This document shows positions 43,883-54,861 of a stretch of 64,000 nt of DNA, one piece after another (position 1 is the first letter of the stretch; every line of letters begins with the position of its first letter). The stretch lies in the NCBI GenBank assembly GCA_031772625.1, contig CM062815.1, positions 921,918,582 through 921,982,581 of the forward strand. Reading direction: 5' to 3'. The position numbers were made by a program, and so were the translations under genes. Source of the DNA: Pinus tabuliformis (taxonomy: Eukaryota; Streptophyta; Pinopsida; Pinales; Pinaceae). Below the pieces are notes generated by a model. It saw only the letters and a program-made list of their open reading frames with translations, had not been told where the DNA came from and made no database searches.

Positions 43883-46800
43883 ATTGGTATCAGAGAAGGT
43901 CCTTTGGCAGAACCTTGATCGCTTAAAGGAGATTCGTAGTAACAATGAGAAAGAAGCAAAAGACGAAATCACCTCAAAAGAAGGGTGGGAGAGAGGATTA
44001 GCCATTATGTGGAAGCAACTCTTCAGATTCAGAATCACCTCATAATGAAGATGAACAAGCAAAATAATTATCAGGTATGAATTTGTTGTCCTCTGGTGAT
44101 ACATTCCTCTGTTCATTTGAAGATAATGAATGTGACAGTGAAACAACTTAATTTTCTTTTATGGGTGAAAGAGAAAGAAATCAAATAGAGGCACAATTTA
44201 AAAATCTCACAGACACAATTAGATATCAAAAAGATCTAATTGATAAAAAGGAATGTGCCTACAAAGAAGAAGTTACCTGATTAAAATCTTAGTTGGAGGA
44301 AGGAAACAAAGTAAGGAAGCAATACAAGGAACAGGAAGATCAATTTCAAAGGTTGCAGGATGAAGTGACATCATTAAGAAATGAAGAAAATGAAAAGGAT
44401 AGAACATTAAAGAAACTCAAATATAGATCCAGTTACTATGAAAGTTTTGAAGCTCGGGTCGTCTCTCTAAAAGGAGATCTTGAAAATTTGAATAACCAGA
44501 ATGAAGAACTACCTCAAATAGATGAAGAACAAGAAGATTATGAAATTAAGACAACCAGTGGAATAAGGAAGAAAAGTTCAAGAAATCATGAAGAAGAAAT
44601 ATCTGGAAAAGGTAGAGCAATAGCAGGTTGAGGTAAATATCCTAAAAGGTAAATTAGATGAAAATGATAAACTGTTACAATTTCAAGATAGTACTAAGAT
44701 TTTGGATAATATTCTTAGTAGTCAAAGGTATCCTACCATCAAAACTGGTCTTGGTTTTCATGAAACTGTTTGAGGTGAATCTAGATCACAAGATGAGGTA
44801 AGGAACTCTAATGCAAATTCTGAAATGATCAACTAGGAGATAAGAGGTCAACCCCATCAACAACCATGGAAAGAAAGTATTCAAAGAAAATCATTTACTC
44901 CTAACCATGGAAGTGTTAATCAAATGAATAATGTTAAATGTTTTAGATGTCATAATTTTGGACATGCTGCAGCCAGATGCAGAAGTAAAATGTTTGAAGC
45001 TAATAACCGTCTCACAAAAAGATCATCAACTTCTAGGTACTTTAAGGGATAGTGTTTTTCTTGCAATATGTTTGGTCAAAAAGCCATTGATTGCTATAGA
45101 AGGAATATGAAACATATAGGATGTTATAGTTGTAAAAAGTTTGGGCATATAGCAAAAGGATGCAGGAGAAAATTTCGGGCAACATAGCAAAAGGAACAAA
45201 CATCATCACACTCCAAGATATGGAAGAAAAAGGAATTACAGTAAGAAAGATGTGGCATAGCTCAGTAGATAGACAGAACAGGCTCAGGAGGAACTGAAAG
45301 TATGAAATTTCAGTGATCTAATTCTCATATGCAGTTATCATGAATACAAGTCACATATATGCGAGTTATAAGTTGCATAGTCACATATATGTTGGTTTGA
45401 TGAAGATGCAGTGAGATAGACTTAGAGAAAAATGTTCTGATATGGTTCAGGAAATTATCAATTATATTTTCTGTCTAGATGATTGATGACTACAGTCTGT
45501 GGATGTTACTTAGAAATTATTTTGACCCTCATAAGTTGTTGATGACTTGATGAATAACTAGTTGATGATGATGCCTTGCTGATTCTTACTAATATATGCA
45601 ATGATAAGATCTGGCAGTAAACAGTTGTCCCAGGTTCAGGGGGAGAATATGTTATGCTTATAATAATGCATTGTTGGTATTATGTTTATAAGTATTTGGT
45701 ACATAACGATTCTTATCAATGGTGAGGATGATTATGTTGTTGAAGTGTTTAAATGATACATCATGCTATGCTACATTCATGAGTTGCCTGTGATGGAATC
45801 TCAGATGATGCTTATATTTCTTGGGCCACATAGTTGGTATTCATATCAAATTTATGGATGATTGTGGATGACACTTTTGATTATGCATACAATACATATG
45901 GTATGTTGCTTACATGGTGATATTCATAAGGACAAGGAGAAAAACAAAGCTTGAGTACACAACCTCATTATTTGATAAGTGTCATGTCTTTTATGATATT
46001 GTCATCATGCCTTGAAAGATGCATAAACTTCATATGGTGCAGTTATGGGTGAGGATTCCTATTGTTCTTGGCTCTCACATGGTTGAGGATTGCTGATGTT
46101 GATGGTATCAAGAAAGCTTGACAAATGACTATGAGCTCATGGTTTGTTAGATACATATTGCTATCTCTAAGATGGATACTGCTGATACATGGATGATTAC
46201 TTTACACATTGGTAAATAATGTTGGTTGGCCAAGATAATGGTGTTATTGTAGGTTTCATGAAGACATGGATATTCACAGACATGGCTTACTTAGTCGCAT
46301 AATGGTGATGACATCTTACTTTATGATGATAGGTTTTATTCTCACATATGTTTATCATGATTGATGCTTATTAGATATGGGGTGTTGAAAAATCCCAAGT
46401 GAAGGTACATGGTTGATATATTGAGGGTTGTTATGGAAAGATCATGTAGTTCTTGGCACAATGATGATGATATAGTCATGGATGATGACTATGGTGGTTT
46501 CACATATATATGATATGATGTGATGTTTTTGTATTACTACTTGGATATATGACATATGCTTAGTTTATTCATGGAAGGTTATGGAGAAGGTGATCTTGAT
46601 AAGATCAAGAAGATGAATTGATATCTATATGCCGCATAATTTTTCACAGGTTGATGATATTAAAGGTACATTGGCTTGGTATTGGATGGTATGGATGCTG
46701 CTGATAGATGCTTATCGTGCATACCATATATGGTGTATGATAGTTGCTGATGACTATCATGGTCTTGTTTAGATATTTTTCTGTTTGTCATAAATGTCAT

Positions 46801-47334
46801 GTATATCATTTGATGTAAAGGTCATGTAAAGACCTATGATGTAATAATTGTCATATTTAGTCATGTATGGACTTTTGAGATCATGTCAAATATGTAATCC
46901 CACTTGGTTGAGTGGTTGAGTCATTTGGTGTATCCCCACTTGGCTAGGTGATTGATGTATGTATGAGTCATTGGTGATGGGAAAGTCATACATACATAGT
47001 CTAGTTATAGAGTCATGTTATTCTTTCAAAATATTTCTGTAGACTCTACATATGGTAAGGGGGAGCATGGATGATATAGTGCATCTCAACATGTACTAAG
47101 GGGGAGTTTGATTAGATAATTTAGCATGTGACTAAAGGGAGCATGATCATTGTTCATATTTAGCATTTCAGATATAAAAGTCTTCATTTAACATTGGTCA
47201 GTCAGCCCTTTTCCCTTGATGTCAAAGGGGGAGAGTAGCTTGGTGTTTGGAGAGTAGCTTGATGTATTGATGTTATTTATAGGTTGTGGTGACCAAACAC
47301 AAAAGTATTTTCCATCAAGTCCAAAGGGGGATAT
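43883..47334 (+). other. Scaffold unit 2 internal region (complete, uninterrupted)
   Basis: About 3.45 kb between LTR B and LTR C, the only uninterrupted internal region here. The 5' third is decayed gag (see next entry). From about 45250 to 47334 there is no coding signal, only AT-rich sequence with GGGGGAG-type purine tracts near 45640, 47055, 47098, 47227 and 47321. It proves the family naturally lacks pol rather than having lost it to the nested insertions in unit 1. Confidence 0.82.
44293..45200 (+). pseudogene. gag: Degenerate Gag of scaffold unit 2
   Basis: The coiled-coil part (44293-44631, 112 aa) parallels 4107-4478 but ends early through a frameshift near 44538. Downstream are knuckles CFRCHNFGHAAARC (44939-44980), CFSCNMFGQKAIDC with Gln in place of the usual His (about 45055), and CYSCKKFGHIAKGC (about 45121-45163). 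All three are better preserved than in unit 1, where the middle one has lost its first Cys. Stops prevent a full product. Confidence 0.7.
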
Positions 47335-47716
47335 TGTTGGCATTATGATTCATGTGTTGTACTTGATGGAAACCCACTTGTAGCAGAACAAGTATATAGT
47401 AATTAGATGAATCTACAGGACAGATCAGAGGTGAAAAAATGATGGAACAGAATAATGGTCAAAGGTTTGATACAGGGAGTTTGTTAGTGTGTGTTGTCCT
47501 TGATAACAACTATTTTTTTTGTGAATGAACTAATTGATAAGAGTATAAACAAGATGTGATAGAATGCATGACAGTTGTGTTTACATATGTGACAAAATGC
47601 AGGGCAGTTCAAAGGAATCTGTTCAGAAGTAATATACAATGAAAAATCACATTATAACAGGTCTATTCAGAGGTAACAGAGTAATGGTACAAAAGAACAT
47701 GATGATGGAACAAAGG
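47335..47716 (+). repeat. LTR C of the scaffold element, start only
   Basis: Begins TGTTGGCATTATGATTC after a purine tract and matches LTRs A and B for about 380 bases. Element I then interrupts it. A 16-base continuation (53593-53608) precedes Element J. Confidence 0.87.
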
Positions 47717-48347
47717 TGATCCAGGTGGATATTGGTGGCCACCTGCCAAGTCCACCTGGACCCCCACCATTGTCTTTCTCAGCATTTTCAGTTTCCTTAA
47801 TTGTAGCACAACTTACTATTTTTAGCAGTTTTTCGGGTCCTGAACTTCCAGAGCCGTTTTGAGGCCCTAAACGACGTTTTTTGGGGAATCCGGGGGCAAC
47901 ACGAGTCCATGGAATGGACTGGTGTTGCATGTTCCAACAATGATAGTGCTCGGATAGATATTTCTAATGAGCTATTGTACGCGTCAAACGGAGATCATAT
48001 GCCAAAGTTACGACCCCGGGAAGTTGATGTACCAACTTACCCCCAAACGGGGCCCACAGTTTGGCGTTTCATCTCATAGGGTTAGGTTTTGGAATGTTAA
48101 GGGTTTTTCCATTATTTCTCAACAATAAATAGGCCTTCGAGTCTCATTGTAACACAGTTCAGAGGCATGTAGCCATCACATCTCTTCTCAGAGATAAGCT
48201 ACCATCGCCCTAGCTAGTTTATTGCCATTTCTGTTTGTAAGCATATTTCAGTATTTTCCATTAATGAAATGAAGTATTATTTCCGCTGCATCTTTGTGTA
48301 TATGGTTATCTCTGTAATTTGTTGCGTTCCTGTTTAAATCTGGATCA
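47717..48347 (+). repeat. 5' LTR of Element I
   Basis: 631 bp with a 13-bp partial duplication of a CCACCTGG-like phrase near 47740 that the 3' LTR lacks. A TATA-like AATAAATAGG lies near 48123. Confidence 0.92.
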
Positions 48348-48348
48348 G

Positions 48349-48360
48349 TGGTATCAGAGC
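48349..48360 (+). promoter_or_regulatory. Primer binding site of Element I
   Basis: TGGTATCAGAGC one base after the 5' LTR, initiator tRNA-Met type. Confidence 0.9.
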
Positions 48361-48388
48361 GGTCTGCTTTTTCTCTGTTTTTCTTTGC

Positions 48389-51300
48389 ATGTCCCCAACA
48401 AGGTCGAGATATAAGGAGTTAGGGCTTGAACTGGTTGAACCTTTGCAAGACCAGCCTCGCAAATCCCGACGGCCTCCCATGGCGGACGAGAAGAAAGACG
48501 AGGGGGCAGGAGATCCCATCAAAATATTGCTCGAAGAAGCGCTCGAGCGACAATGGAACGCGATGATAGACAGCTTTGCGCAGATCCTTCAGCGGCTACC
48601 CAGAAGCGGCGCATTGGCTTCCAGCAGCTCCTCTGGAAACGCCACACCCTTTAAGGTACAAGTTAATTTTGAAATCCCCATATTCGAGGGTCAGATAGAC
48701 GCCAATGTCGTAGATAAATGGTTAAATCTGCTAGAGGGTTATTTTTCTGTTCATGAATTTTCGAGTCGGGAAAAGATTGTTTTTGCTCTTCTCAAAGCAG
48801 CCCCCCACGTCAAGGACTGGTGGGAAACCTACTGCGAGCAGAAGGATGAAAGTACTGGCTCACTATTTTCAGCCGCACCCACCTGGGATTCGTTCCGGGA
48901 TGCCATCAAGGAGCAGTACTACCCTGTCGGAAGCTATGAGGATGAATACATAAAGTGGACCAAGCTGCGGCAGGGAAGGGACCAAGACGTGCCGGAGTTC
49001 ACCAATCTTTTCCATACCCTTCGCACAAAGTTGGGTATCAAGGATTCGGAGCAACATTTGATACTCAAATACCGTGGCTGCCTGCACAAGTACATCCAGG
49101 AAGAAATACAGTTCCTAAACATCCCCTCGCTCGGCACAGCATACCGGTATGCCGTCAAGGTCGAGCAGAAGTTTAAACAAAAGAAGCGAGACTTTGGATC
49201 TGCGAATCCAAAGCAGGGGAAAGGTGCCCCTAAACCACAGAACAAAGGACAAAGCCAAGGCGGGACAGCCCAAGACAACCAGCCGAAGCTGCAAGCAAAG
49301 AGCAATGCCGCGAAGCCGAGAAAGGACACTGGAAAATGGTGCGAGTTCCATAAGAGCTCCACTCACAACACAAGTGAGTGTCGGGCCAAGCAGTCACTGG
49401 TGGCTGAGCTAAAGGTTTCAGAATCAGATGCATGTTCCGACTCTGAGTCAGAACCCGATAAGGGGTATGAAAAAGGGAAGCAGATCATTGATGCGGATCC
49501 CAGCGCCACTGTTGCTACCGCAAAGATCCAGAAAAATGAACCCGAAGATCCAGAGGAGGAGGAGCGTCTCTTCCACTCCCAGATGTGGGTAAAGGGCTCC
49601 CCGATACAGTTCATTGTTGATAGCGGGAGTCAAAAGAACCTCATTTCGGCAGAGGTCGTGAAGCGGTTGGGCTTACCGACCACAGCACATCCACAACCAT
49701 ACACCATTGGGTGGCTTCACCAAGGGCGAGATCTTCGCGTGAGCCAGCAGTGTCGCCTTCCATACAACATCAAGCCCTTCACGGATGAGGTATTGTGTGA
49801 CATTGCTCCCCTTGAAGTTTGTGATGTATTACTAGGACAACCATACTTGTGGAAGCGACATGCTGTGTATGAATCAAGGCCCCGTGCTGTTATTATTACA
49901 TTGGGAAATAAGTTGTTCAGGATACCAGAGGTAGCACCACCTGCCGCCATCTCTTTGATTACTGCAAAACAATGCAGTAAGATCATTTCCAAAACCAGGA
50001 AATTTGTTTTCCTGATGATACGCCCTCAAGGGAAGAAGAAGACAGTGGCCGCGGCCTCCAAACGGGGTCCCTCTGCACGGCAGCTACAGATGGACAAGAT
50101 TGTGGAGGAGTACAAAGACATCTTCACCTCCCCGGCAGGGGTTCCTCTGCACTGTCAAGTCAAGCACTCCATCGATCTGACCCCAGGTGCGCCGCTACCC
50201 AATGGACCAATTTATCGGCGCTCCGTTCTGGAGAACAATGAAATCAAGAGGCAGATTCAGGAGCTCCTGCAGAAAGGTCACATCCGTCCGAGTTCTTCGC
50301 CCTGTGGGAGCCCGATAGTGTTGGTACAGAAGAAGGATGGGACGTGGAGACTCTGTATTGACTATCGGGCGCTGAACAAGATCACTGTCCGTAATAGGTA
50401 CCCGATCCCGCGGATTGATGACCTCCTAGACCAACTAAAGGGGGCGAAATATTTCAGCAAGATCGATCTGAAGTCAGGATATCACCAGGTACCAATTGAA
50501 CCCTCAGATGTGTGGAAGACTGCCTTCAAATCCAAGGAGGGCCTCTTCGAATGGTTGGTCATGCCTTTCGGATTGACGAATGCTCCTGCAACCTTTATGA
50601 GGCTAATGGATGACATCTTGCGGCCATTCACCAACTCCTTTGTAGTAGTATACTTGGATGACATTCTGATCTTCAGCCAGAGTTGGGAAGAGCACCTCCA
50701 CCACATCCGACAGGTTCTCCAAACACTGCGGCAACACAAGCTATGTGCCAATTTGGAGAAATGCACTTTTGGCATGACCGAGGTTCAGTATCTGGGATAC
50801 ATCATTGATGAACAGGGGGTGCATGTCGATCCAGCCAAGGTCCAAGTCATTCGGGATTGGCCCTCTCCAACCACTCTAACAGAGCTCCGCAGCTTTCTAG
50901 GTCTTGCCAACTTCTACCGCAGGTTTGTGTTGGGATTTTCTCATATTTCTTGGCCCTTGAGTCAAGTCACCAAGGGCGGGGCGAAAGCAAAATTCTTTTG
51001 GTCTGAATCTCAACAGAAGGCATTCAGGGAGTTGAAGGATCGCCTCTGCACGGCACCAGTGCTCGCGTTACCAGATTTACAACAACCATTTGAGGTCGAG
51101 ACAGATGCCTCTGACTATGCTATTGGGGCAGTCCTTACTCAACATGGACATCCAGTGGCATATCACAGTGAAACACTTTCAGACACAGTCCGGAAGTACC
51201 CCACTTATGATAAAGAGATGTATTCCATTGTACAGGCCTGCCGACAATGGAAGCATTACATTTTGGGGAAGGAAACGGTCATCCACACAGACCACCGACC

Positions 51301-52963
51301 TCTGCAGTTCATACAGACCCAAGGGAAATTGCAGAATGATCGCCATCAGAAGTGGTCTACATACCTGCAACAGTTTCACTTGAATATCAAGTATAAAAAG
51401 GGCAGCACCAATAATGTTGCAGATTGCCTCAGTCGACCACCGATCATGGCGCTAACCACCGTGCTCAACTCTTGCGGGCACGAGACTTCTGATTGGCCAC
51501 TTCTCTACAAAAGCGACCCAGAATTCGGCCACACATACCAGACACTCTTGGAGGGTCGGCAGGTTGCAGATTTTCACCTCCAGGATGCCCTATTATGCCA
51601 CCTCGGTCACCTTTGTGTTCCTTCAAGCGAGCGTGCCAAGATGATTTGGGAAGCACACTACAGTCGGGCTGCTGGGCATTTCGGGGTCGAGAAAACAGTG
51701 GCAGTACTGCAAAACTATTTCTATTGGCCGAATCTTCGACAGGATGTTGGGAAGTACATCCGATCATGTACTGCCTGTGCCATTGCCAAACCGACCATTA
51801 AGAAGCAAGGCCTCTATACCCCGTTGCCTACCCCTAGTCGACCTTGGGAATCCATCTCCATGGATTACATGTCAGGCCTTCCTTCCACTAAGCATGGAAA
51901 TGACTGTGTTTTTGTGGTCGTCGACAGGTTCTCAAAGATGGCCATTATGATGGCCTGCAAGAAGAATATCACAGCAGAAGCCACTGCTAAACTCTTCTTT
52001 GAACGAGTGTGGGTGCACTTTGGGATCCCACAGTCTATCATCTCAGATCGGGACAGTCGGTTTCTCAGCACCTTTTGGTCCAGTCTCTGGTCAATGCTGG
52101 ACACCAAACTCACGAAGTCCACAGCCTTCCATCCTCAAACTGATGGCCAGACAGAGGTTGTCAATAGGATGATTGTGCACATTCTGCGCATGTATAACTC
52201 AAAGCATCCACGCACATGGGACGAGAGCCTCCCCTATGTTCAGCACAGCTACAACCGAGCTCTTCACAGCTCCACTGGCCATAGCCCTTTTCAGGTGGGT
52301 TTGGGATTCCAGCCACTATGCCCCATTGATGTGGCCATGCCACTTGCAGCTACTCACATGAATTCAGCTCATGTCCAGTCCGAAACAGATAAGGCCACCA
52401 GCTTCATTGAGCGCATCCAACATATTCGCCAGCAGGTCCATGACATTCTTGAGAAATCAAATGCCAAGTACAAGCAGCGACATGATCAACATCGGGTGCC
52501 ACACAAGTTTCAGGTGGGCGACAAAGTCTGGTTGCATTTGCAAAAGGAACGCCTTACTGGAGCCTATCGGAAATTGAGACCACTCCGATATGGTCCTTAC
52601 ACCATTACTAAGGCTATGGGAGACAATGCATTTGAGCTCAGCATTCCCCCATTCCTTGGCCTGCACCCAGTATTTAATGTGGACCGCCTTCGGCCATACT
52701 TTCCACCATTGCTAGACACATCCGACATTGCAGAACAGCTCAAACCCACAGAATTAAATCCAGATTGCATGGAACAAGCTGCAACTGATCGGATCATGGA
52801 CACACAGATCAAGAACACTCGCCAACAGAATATCCAACTGTATCGAGTTGTCAAAGCGAGCCAACTCCTTCAGCAGGGCAAGTGGCTCACCAGGGAACAA
52901 GTTCAGCAGAAGTTTCCTCATCTCATGGAGGAGCTCAACGCAATGGGGACCATTGCTTCCTAA
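48389..52963 (+). CDS. gag-pol: Gag-Pol polyprotein of Element I (1524 aa, intact)
   Basis: A single ORF encodes Gag, protease, RT, RNase H and integrase. The start at 48389 is the first ATG after the primer site; Met31 (48479) is an alternative. Gag core about residues 90-250 ([12 protein letters not shown]); modified zinc motif [14 protein letters not shown] near 320; protease [10 protein letters not shown] with Asp411; RT from about 590 with YLDD at 755-758; RNase [12 protein letters not shown] with Asp906; integrase zinc-binding region near 1090-1140, catalytic Asp1159 (MDYMSG), Asp1220 (SDRDSRF) and Glu1256 (TEVVNR), the last two 35 residues apart. A GPY-like block (LRYGPYTI) is near 1405. 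The tail from about 1465 ([13 protein letters not shown]...) aligns with chromodomains but lacks the Y-x-V-K-W core. The stop abuts the polypurine tract. Gag and Pol share one frame, so their ratio must be set another way. Confidence 0.95.
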   Translation: MSPTRSRYKELGLELVEPLQDQPRKSRRPPMADEKKDEGAGDPIKILLEEALERQWNAMIDSFAQILQRLPRSGALASSSSSGNATPFKVQVNFEIPIFEGQIDANVVDKWLNLLEGYFSVHEFSSREKIVFALLKAAPHVKDWWETYCEQKDESTGSLFSAAPTWDSFRDAIKEQYYPVGSYEDEYIKWTKLRQGRDQDVPEFTNLFHTLRTKLGIKDSEQHLILKYRGCLHKYIQEEIQFLNIPSLGTAYRYAVKVEQKFKQKKRDFGSANPKQGKGAPKPQNKGQSQGGTAQDNQPKLQAKSNAAKPRKDTGKWCEFHKSSTHNTSECRAKQSLVAELKVSESDACSDSESEPDKGYEKGKQIIDADPSATVATAKIQKNEPEDPEEEERLFHSQMWVKGSPIQFIVDSGSQKNLISAEVVKRLGLPTTAHPQPYTIGWLHQGRDLRVSQQCRLPYNIKPFTDEVLCDIAPLEVCDVLLGQPYLWKRHAVYESRPRAVIITLGNKLFRIPEVAPPAAISLITAKQCSKIISKTRKFVFLMIRPQGKKKTVAAASKRGPSARQLQMDKIVEEYKDIFTSPAGVPLHCQVKHSIDLTPGAPLPNGPIYRRSVLENNEIKRQIQELLQKGHIRPSSSPCGSPIVLVQKKDGTWRLCIDYRALNKITVRNRYPIPRIDDLLDQLKGAKYFSKIDLKSGYHQVPIEPSDVWKTAFKSKEGLFEWLVMPFGLTNAPATFMRLMDDILRPFTNSFVVVYLDDILIFSQSWEEHLHHIRQVLQTLRQHKLCANLEKCTFGMTEVQYLGYIIDEQGVHVDPAKVQVIRDWPSPTTLTELRSFLGLANFYRRFVLGFSHISWPLSQVTKGGAKAKFFWSESQQKAFRELKDRLCTAPVLALPDLQQPFEVETDASDYAIGAVLTQHGHPVAYHSETLSDTVRKYPTYDKEMYSIVQACRQWKHYILGKETVIHTDHRPLQFIQTQGKLQNDRHQKWSTYLQQFHLNIKYKKGSTNNVADCLSRPPIMALTTVLNSCGHETSDWPLLYKSDPEFGHTYQTLLEGRQVADFHLQDALLCHLGHLCVPSSERAKMIWEAHYSRAAGHFGVEKTVAVLQNYFYWPNLRQDVGKYIRSCTACAIAKPTIKKQGLYTPLPTPSRPWESISMDYMSGLPSTKHGNDCVFVVVDRFSKMAIMMACKKNITAEATAKLFFERVWVHFGIPQSIISDRDSRFLSTFWSSLWSMLDTKLTKSTAFHPQTDGQTEVVNRMIVHILRMYNSKHPRTWDESLPYVQHSYNRALHSSTGHSPFQVGLGFQPLCPIDVAMPLAATHMNSAHVQSETDKATSFIERIQHIRQQVHDILEKSNAKYKQRHDQHRVPHKFQVGDKVWLHLQKERLTGAYRKLRPLRYGPYTITKAMGDNAFELSIPPFLGLHPVFNVDRLRPYFPPLLDTSDIAEQLKPTELNPDCMEQAATDRIMDTQIKNTRQQNIQLYRVVKASQLLQQGKWLTREQVQQKFPHLMEELNAMGTIAS

Positions 52964-52974
52964 GGGGGGAGGAA

Positions 52975-53592
52975 TGATCCAGGTGGATATTGGTGGCCAC
53001 CTGGACCCCCACCATTGTCTTTCTCAGCATTTTCAGTTTCCTTAATTGTAGCACAACTTACTTTTTTTAGCAGTTTTTCGGGTCCTGAACTTCCGGAGCT
53101 GTTTTGAGGCCCTAAACGACGTTTTTTGGGGAATCCGGGAGCAACAGGAGTCTAGGGAATGGACTGGTGTTGCCCGTTCCAACAATGATAGTGCTCGGAT
53201 AGATCTTTCTAATGAGCTATTGTACGCGTCAAACGGAGATCATATGCCAAAGTTACGACCCCGGGAAGTTGATGTACCAACTTACCCCCAAACGGGGCCC
53301 ACAGTTTGGCGTTTCATCTCCTAGGTTTAGGTTTTGGAATGTTAAGGGTTTTTCCATTATTTCTCAACAATAAATAGGCCTTCGAGCTTCATTGTAACAC
53401 AGTTCAGAGGCATGTAGCCATCACATCTCTTCTCAGAGATAAGCTACCATCGCCCTAGCTAGTTTATTGCCATTTCTGTTTGTAAGCATATTTCAGTATT
53501 TTCCATTAATGAAATGAAGTATTATTTCCGCTGCATCTTTGTGTATATGGTTATCTCTGTAATTTGTTGCATTCCTGTTTAAATCCGGATCA
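52975..53592 (+). repeat. 3' LTR of Element I
   Basis: 618 bp; ends CCGGATCA followed by the AAAGG target duplication. Confidence 0.92.
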
Positions 53593-53608
53593 AAAGGACT
53601 ATAGATCA

Positions 53609-54861
53609 TGTTAACACCCAGGTTGTTCCCCATGACTCCCAAGGGAATACGGCCGGGGTAACCACTAACCAATCTTTTAATCACTGTTTCTAGCCAAACT
53701 GTGATCAGAGAGGGCTCTCTCTTTATGATTTTGTATCTACAATGATAGTGTTTTAGGCTAGGTATTGAGCATAGGTTATGTTTATGTTTTTGGTTGATGA
53801 AACTCCTTTTAGATTTCAGTGATGTAGTTTTCAGAGAGGTTGAATATCATTGGGCAATGGAGTCTGTGGCTATATGTGTTTGAAACTTTGAGATGAAAGA
53901 TGGAACTTACAGGGCCATTTGAGTGCTTAATAGAACAGATTTTTGATTAAATGACTGGAAACAGGTAACACAAACAGTGAAAGCATTTAAGAATTTTCAC
54001 TTATTGTTTATATATTCCCAACAGACAGGTTTAAGAGGAAAAGACAGAGGTCTCAGGGGCAAAAATTGAATCCCTGAGAATGCCTATCACAGTAAAAGAC
54101 ACAGTTTTGAAATGCAGCAATTAAGGATTACAATTCTGTCACTGTATCTAAGGAAAACATGTATAATAGCTCAGTTTGAGTCCAGGGTAATCATGGGTTA
54201 AGTCCTGGAACTATCCTTTCACCTTGCTATCAAGTGTAAAACATTTAAACAACAAAAGAGAACAAAAGACTCGAAAACATATAACAAAGAGATTTGAGAA
54301 TACTTATTGTTTTATGCAACACCCTGGAATCCTGTAACATTCATCTTTCACCACAATACATCAAAGTACACCAAGCCTTGGAAATTCCATTCTTCCTTTG
54401 TATTACTTCTCTGAAAATATTACAGTAAGAGAGAGTTCTCAAAAGAAAATTACAACAACTCTTTCAACTGCTGTGAAGGGTGAATATATACTTGCGGTGA
54501 TTTACAAAATATCTGAGTTCTGAGTTATCTCAGATTTTACATTCTTACCAACCACTTAAGATATTATGACCAAAATTTAATACAGCATTGATTACAGAGT
54601 ACAGGAATTTTAATGCTCTGTCAGAAGATATTTTAGCTTTTAGGAGTAGCTAAGTCGGTTGAGATATTCTGAGTAAATGCTTGAAGACCTGTCTTTACTG
54701 CCTGTACGCTGTATCCTGGACTTGTCACCTGTGATTGTGACTGCTGCTTGTGGTGAGTCACTGGTCCTGCTGAGTTGGCTCAGCCTCTGCCTCTTCCTTG
54801 TAGATATTATTCCTCAAAATTGTGCCTGCGCACGTATGCTCATTTGCCTGGAGAATTAGCG
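53609..54861 (-). repeat. Presumed 3' LTR region of Element J
   Basis: About 1.0-1.25 kb between the insertion edge and the end of the extra ORF. A TATATA at about 54486 on the minus strand (context GTATATATTC) suits an LTR promoter. A pyrimidine-rich stretch at about 54780-54803 could be the complement of a polypurine tract. The inner LTR edge could not be placed, as no second copy is available. Confidence 0.5.

Larger units (their letters stand above)
47717..53592 (+). mobile_element. Element I: full-length Ty3/gypsy element with intact polyprotein
   Basis: LTRs are 47717-48347 (631 bp) and 52975-53592 (618 bp), TGATCC...GGATCA. A perfect 5-bp duplication AAAGG flanks it (47712-47716 and 53593-53597). 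The primer site is at 48349-48360 and the polypurine tract AAGGGGGGAGGAA at 52962-52974. One uninterrupted 1524-codon gag-pol ORF fills the interior. By eye the LTRs differ at about 17 sites plus one 13-bp indel, so it is fairly young. It is the only element here with everything needed for autonomous transposition visible. Confidence 0.95.

Noticed and set aside
48389..52963. Numerous 60-140 aa ORFs on both strands inside the Element I polyprotein
   Set aside because: They overlap the intact 1524-aa frame and are out-of-frame shadows without domains.
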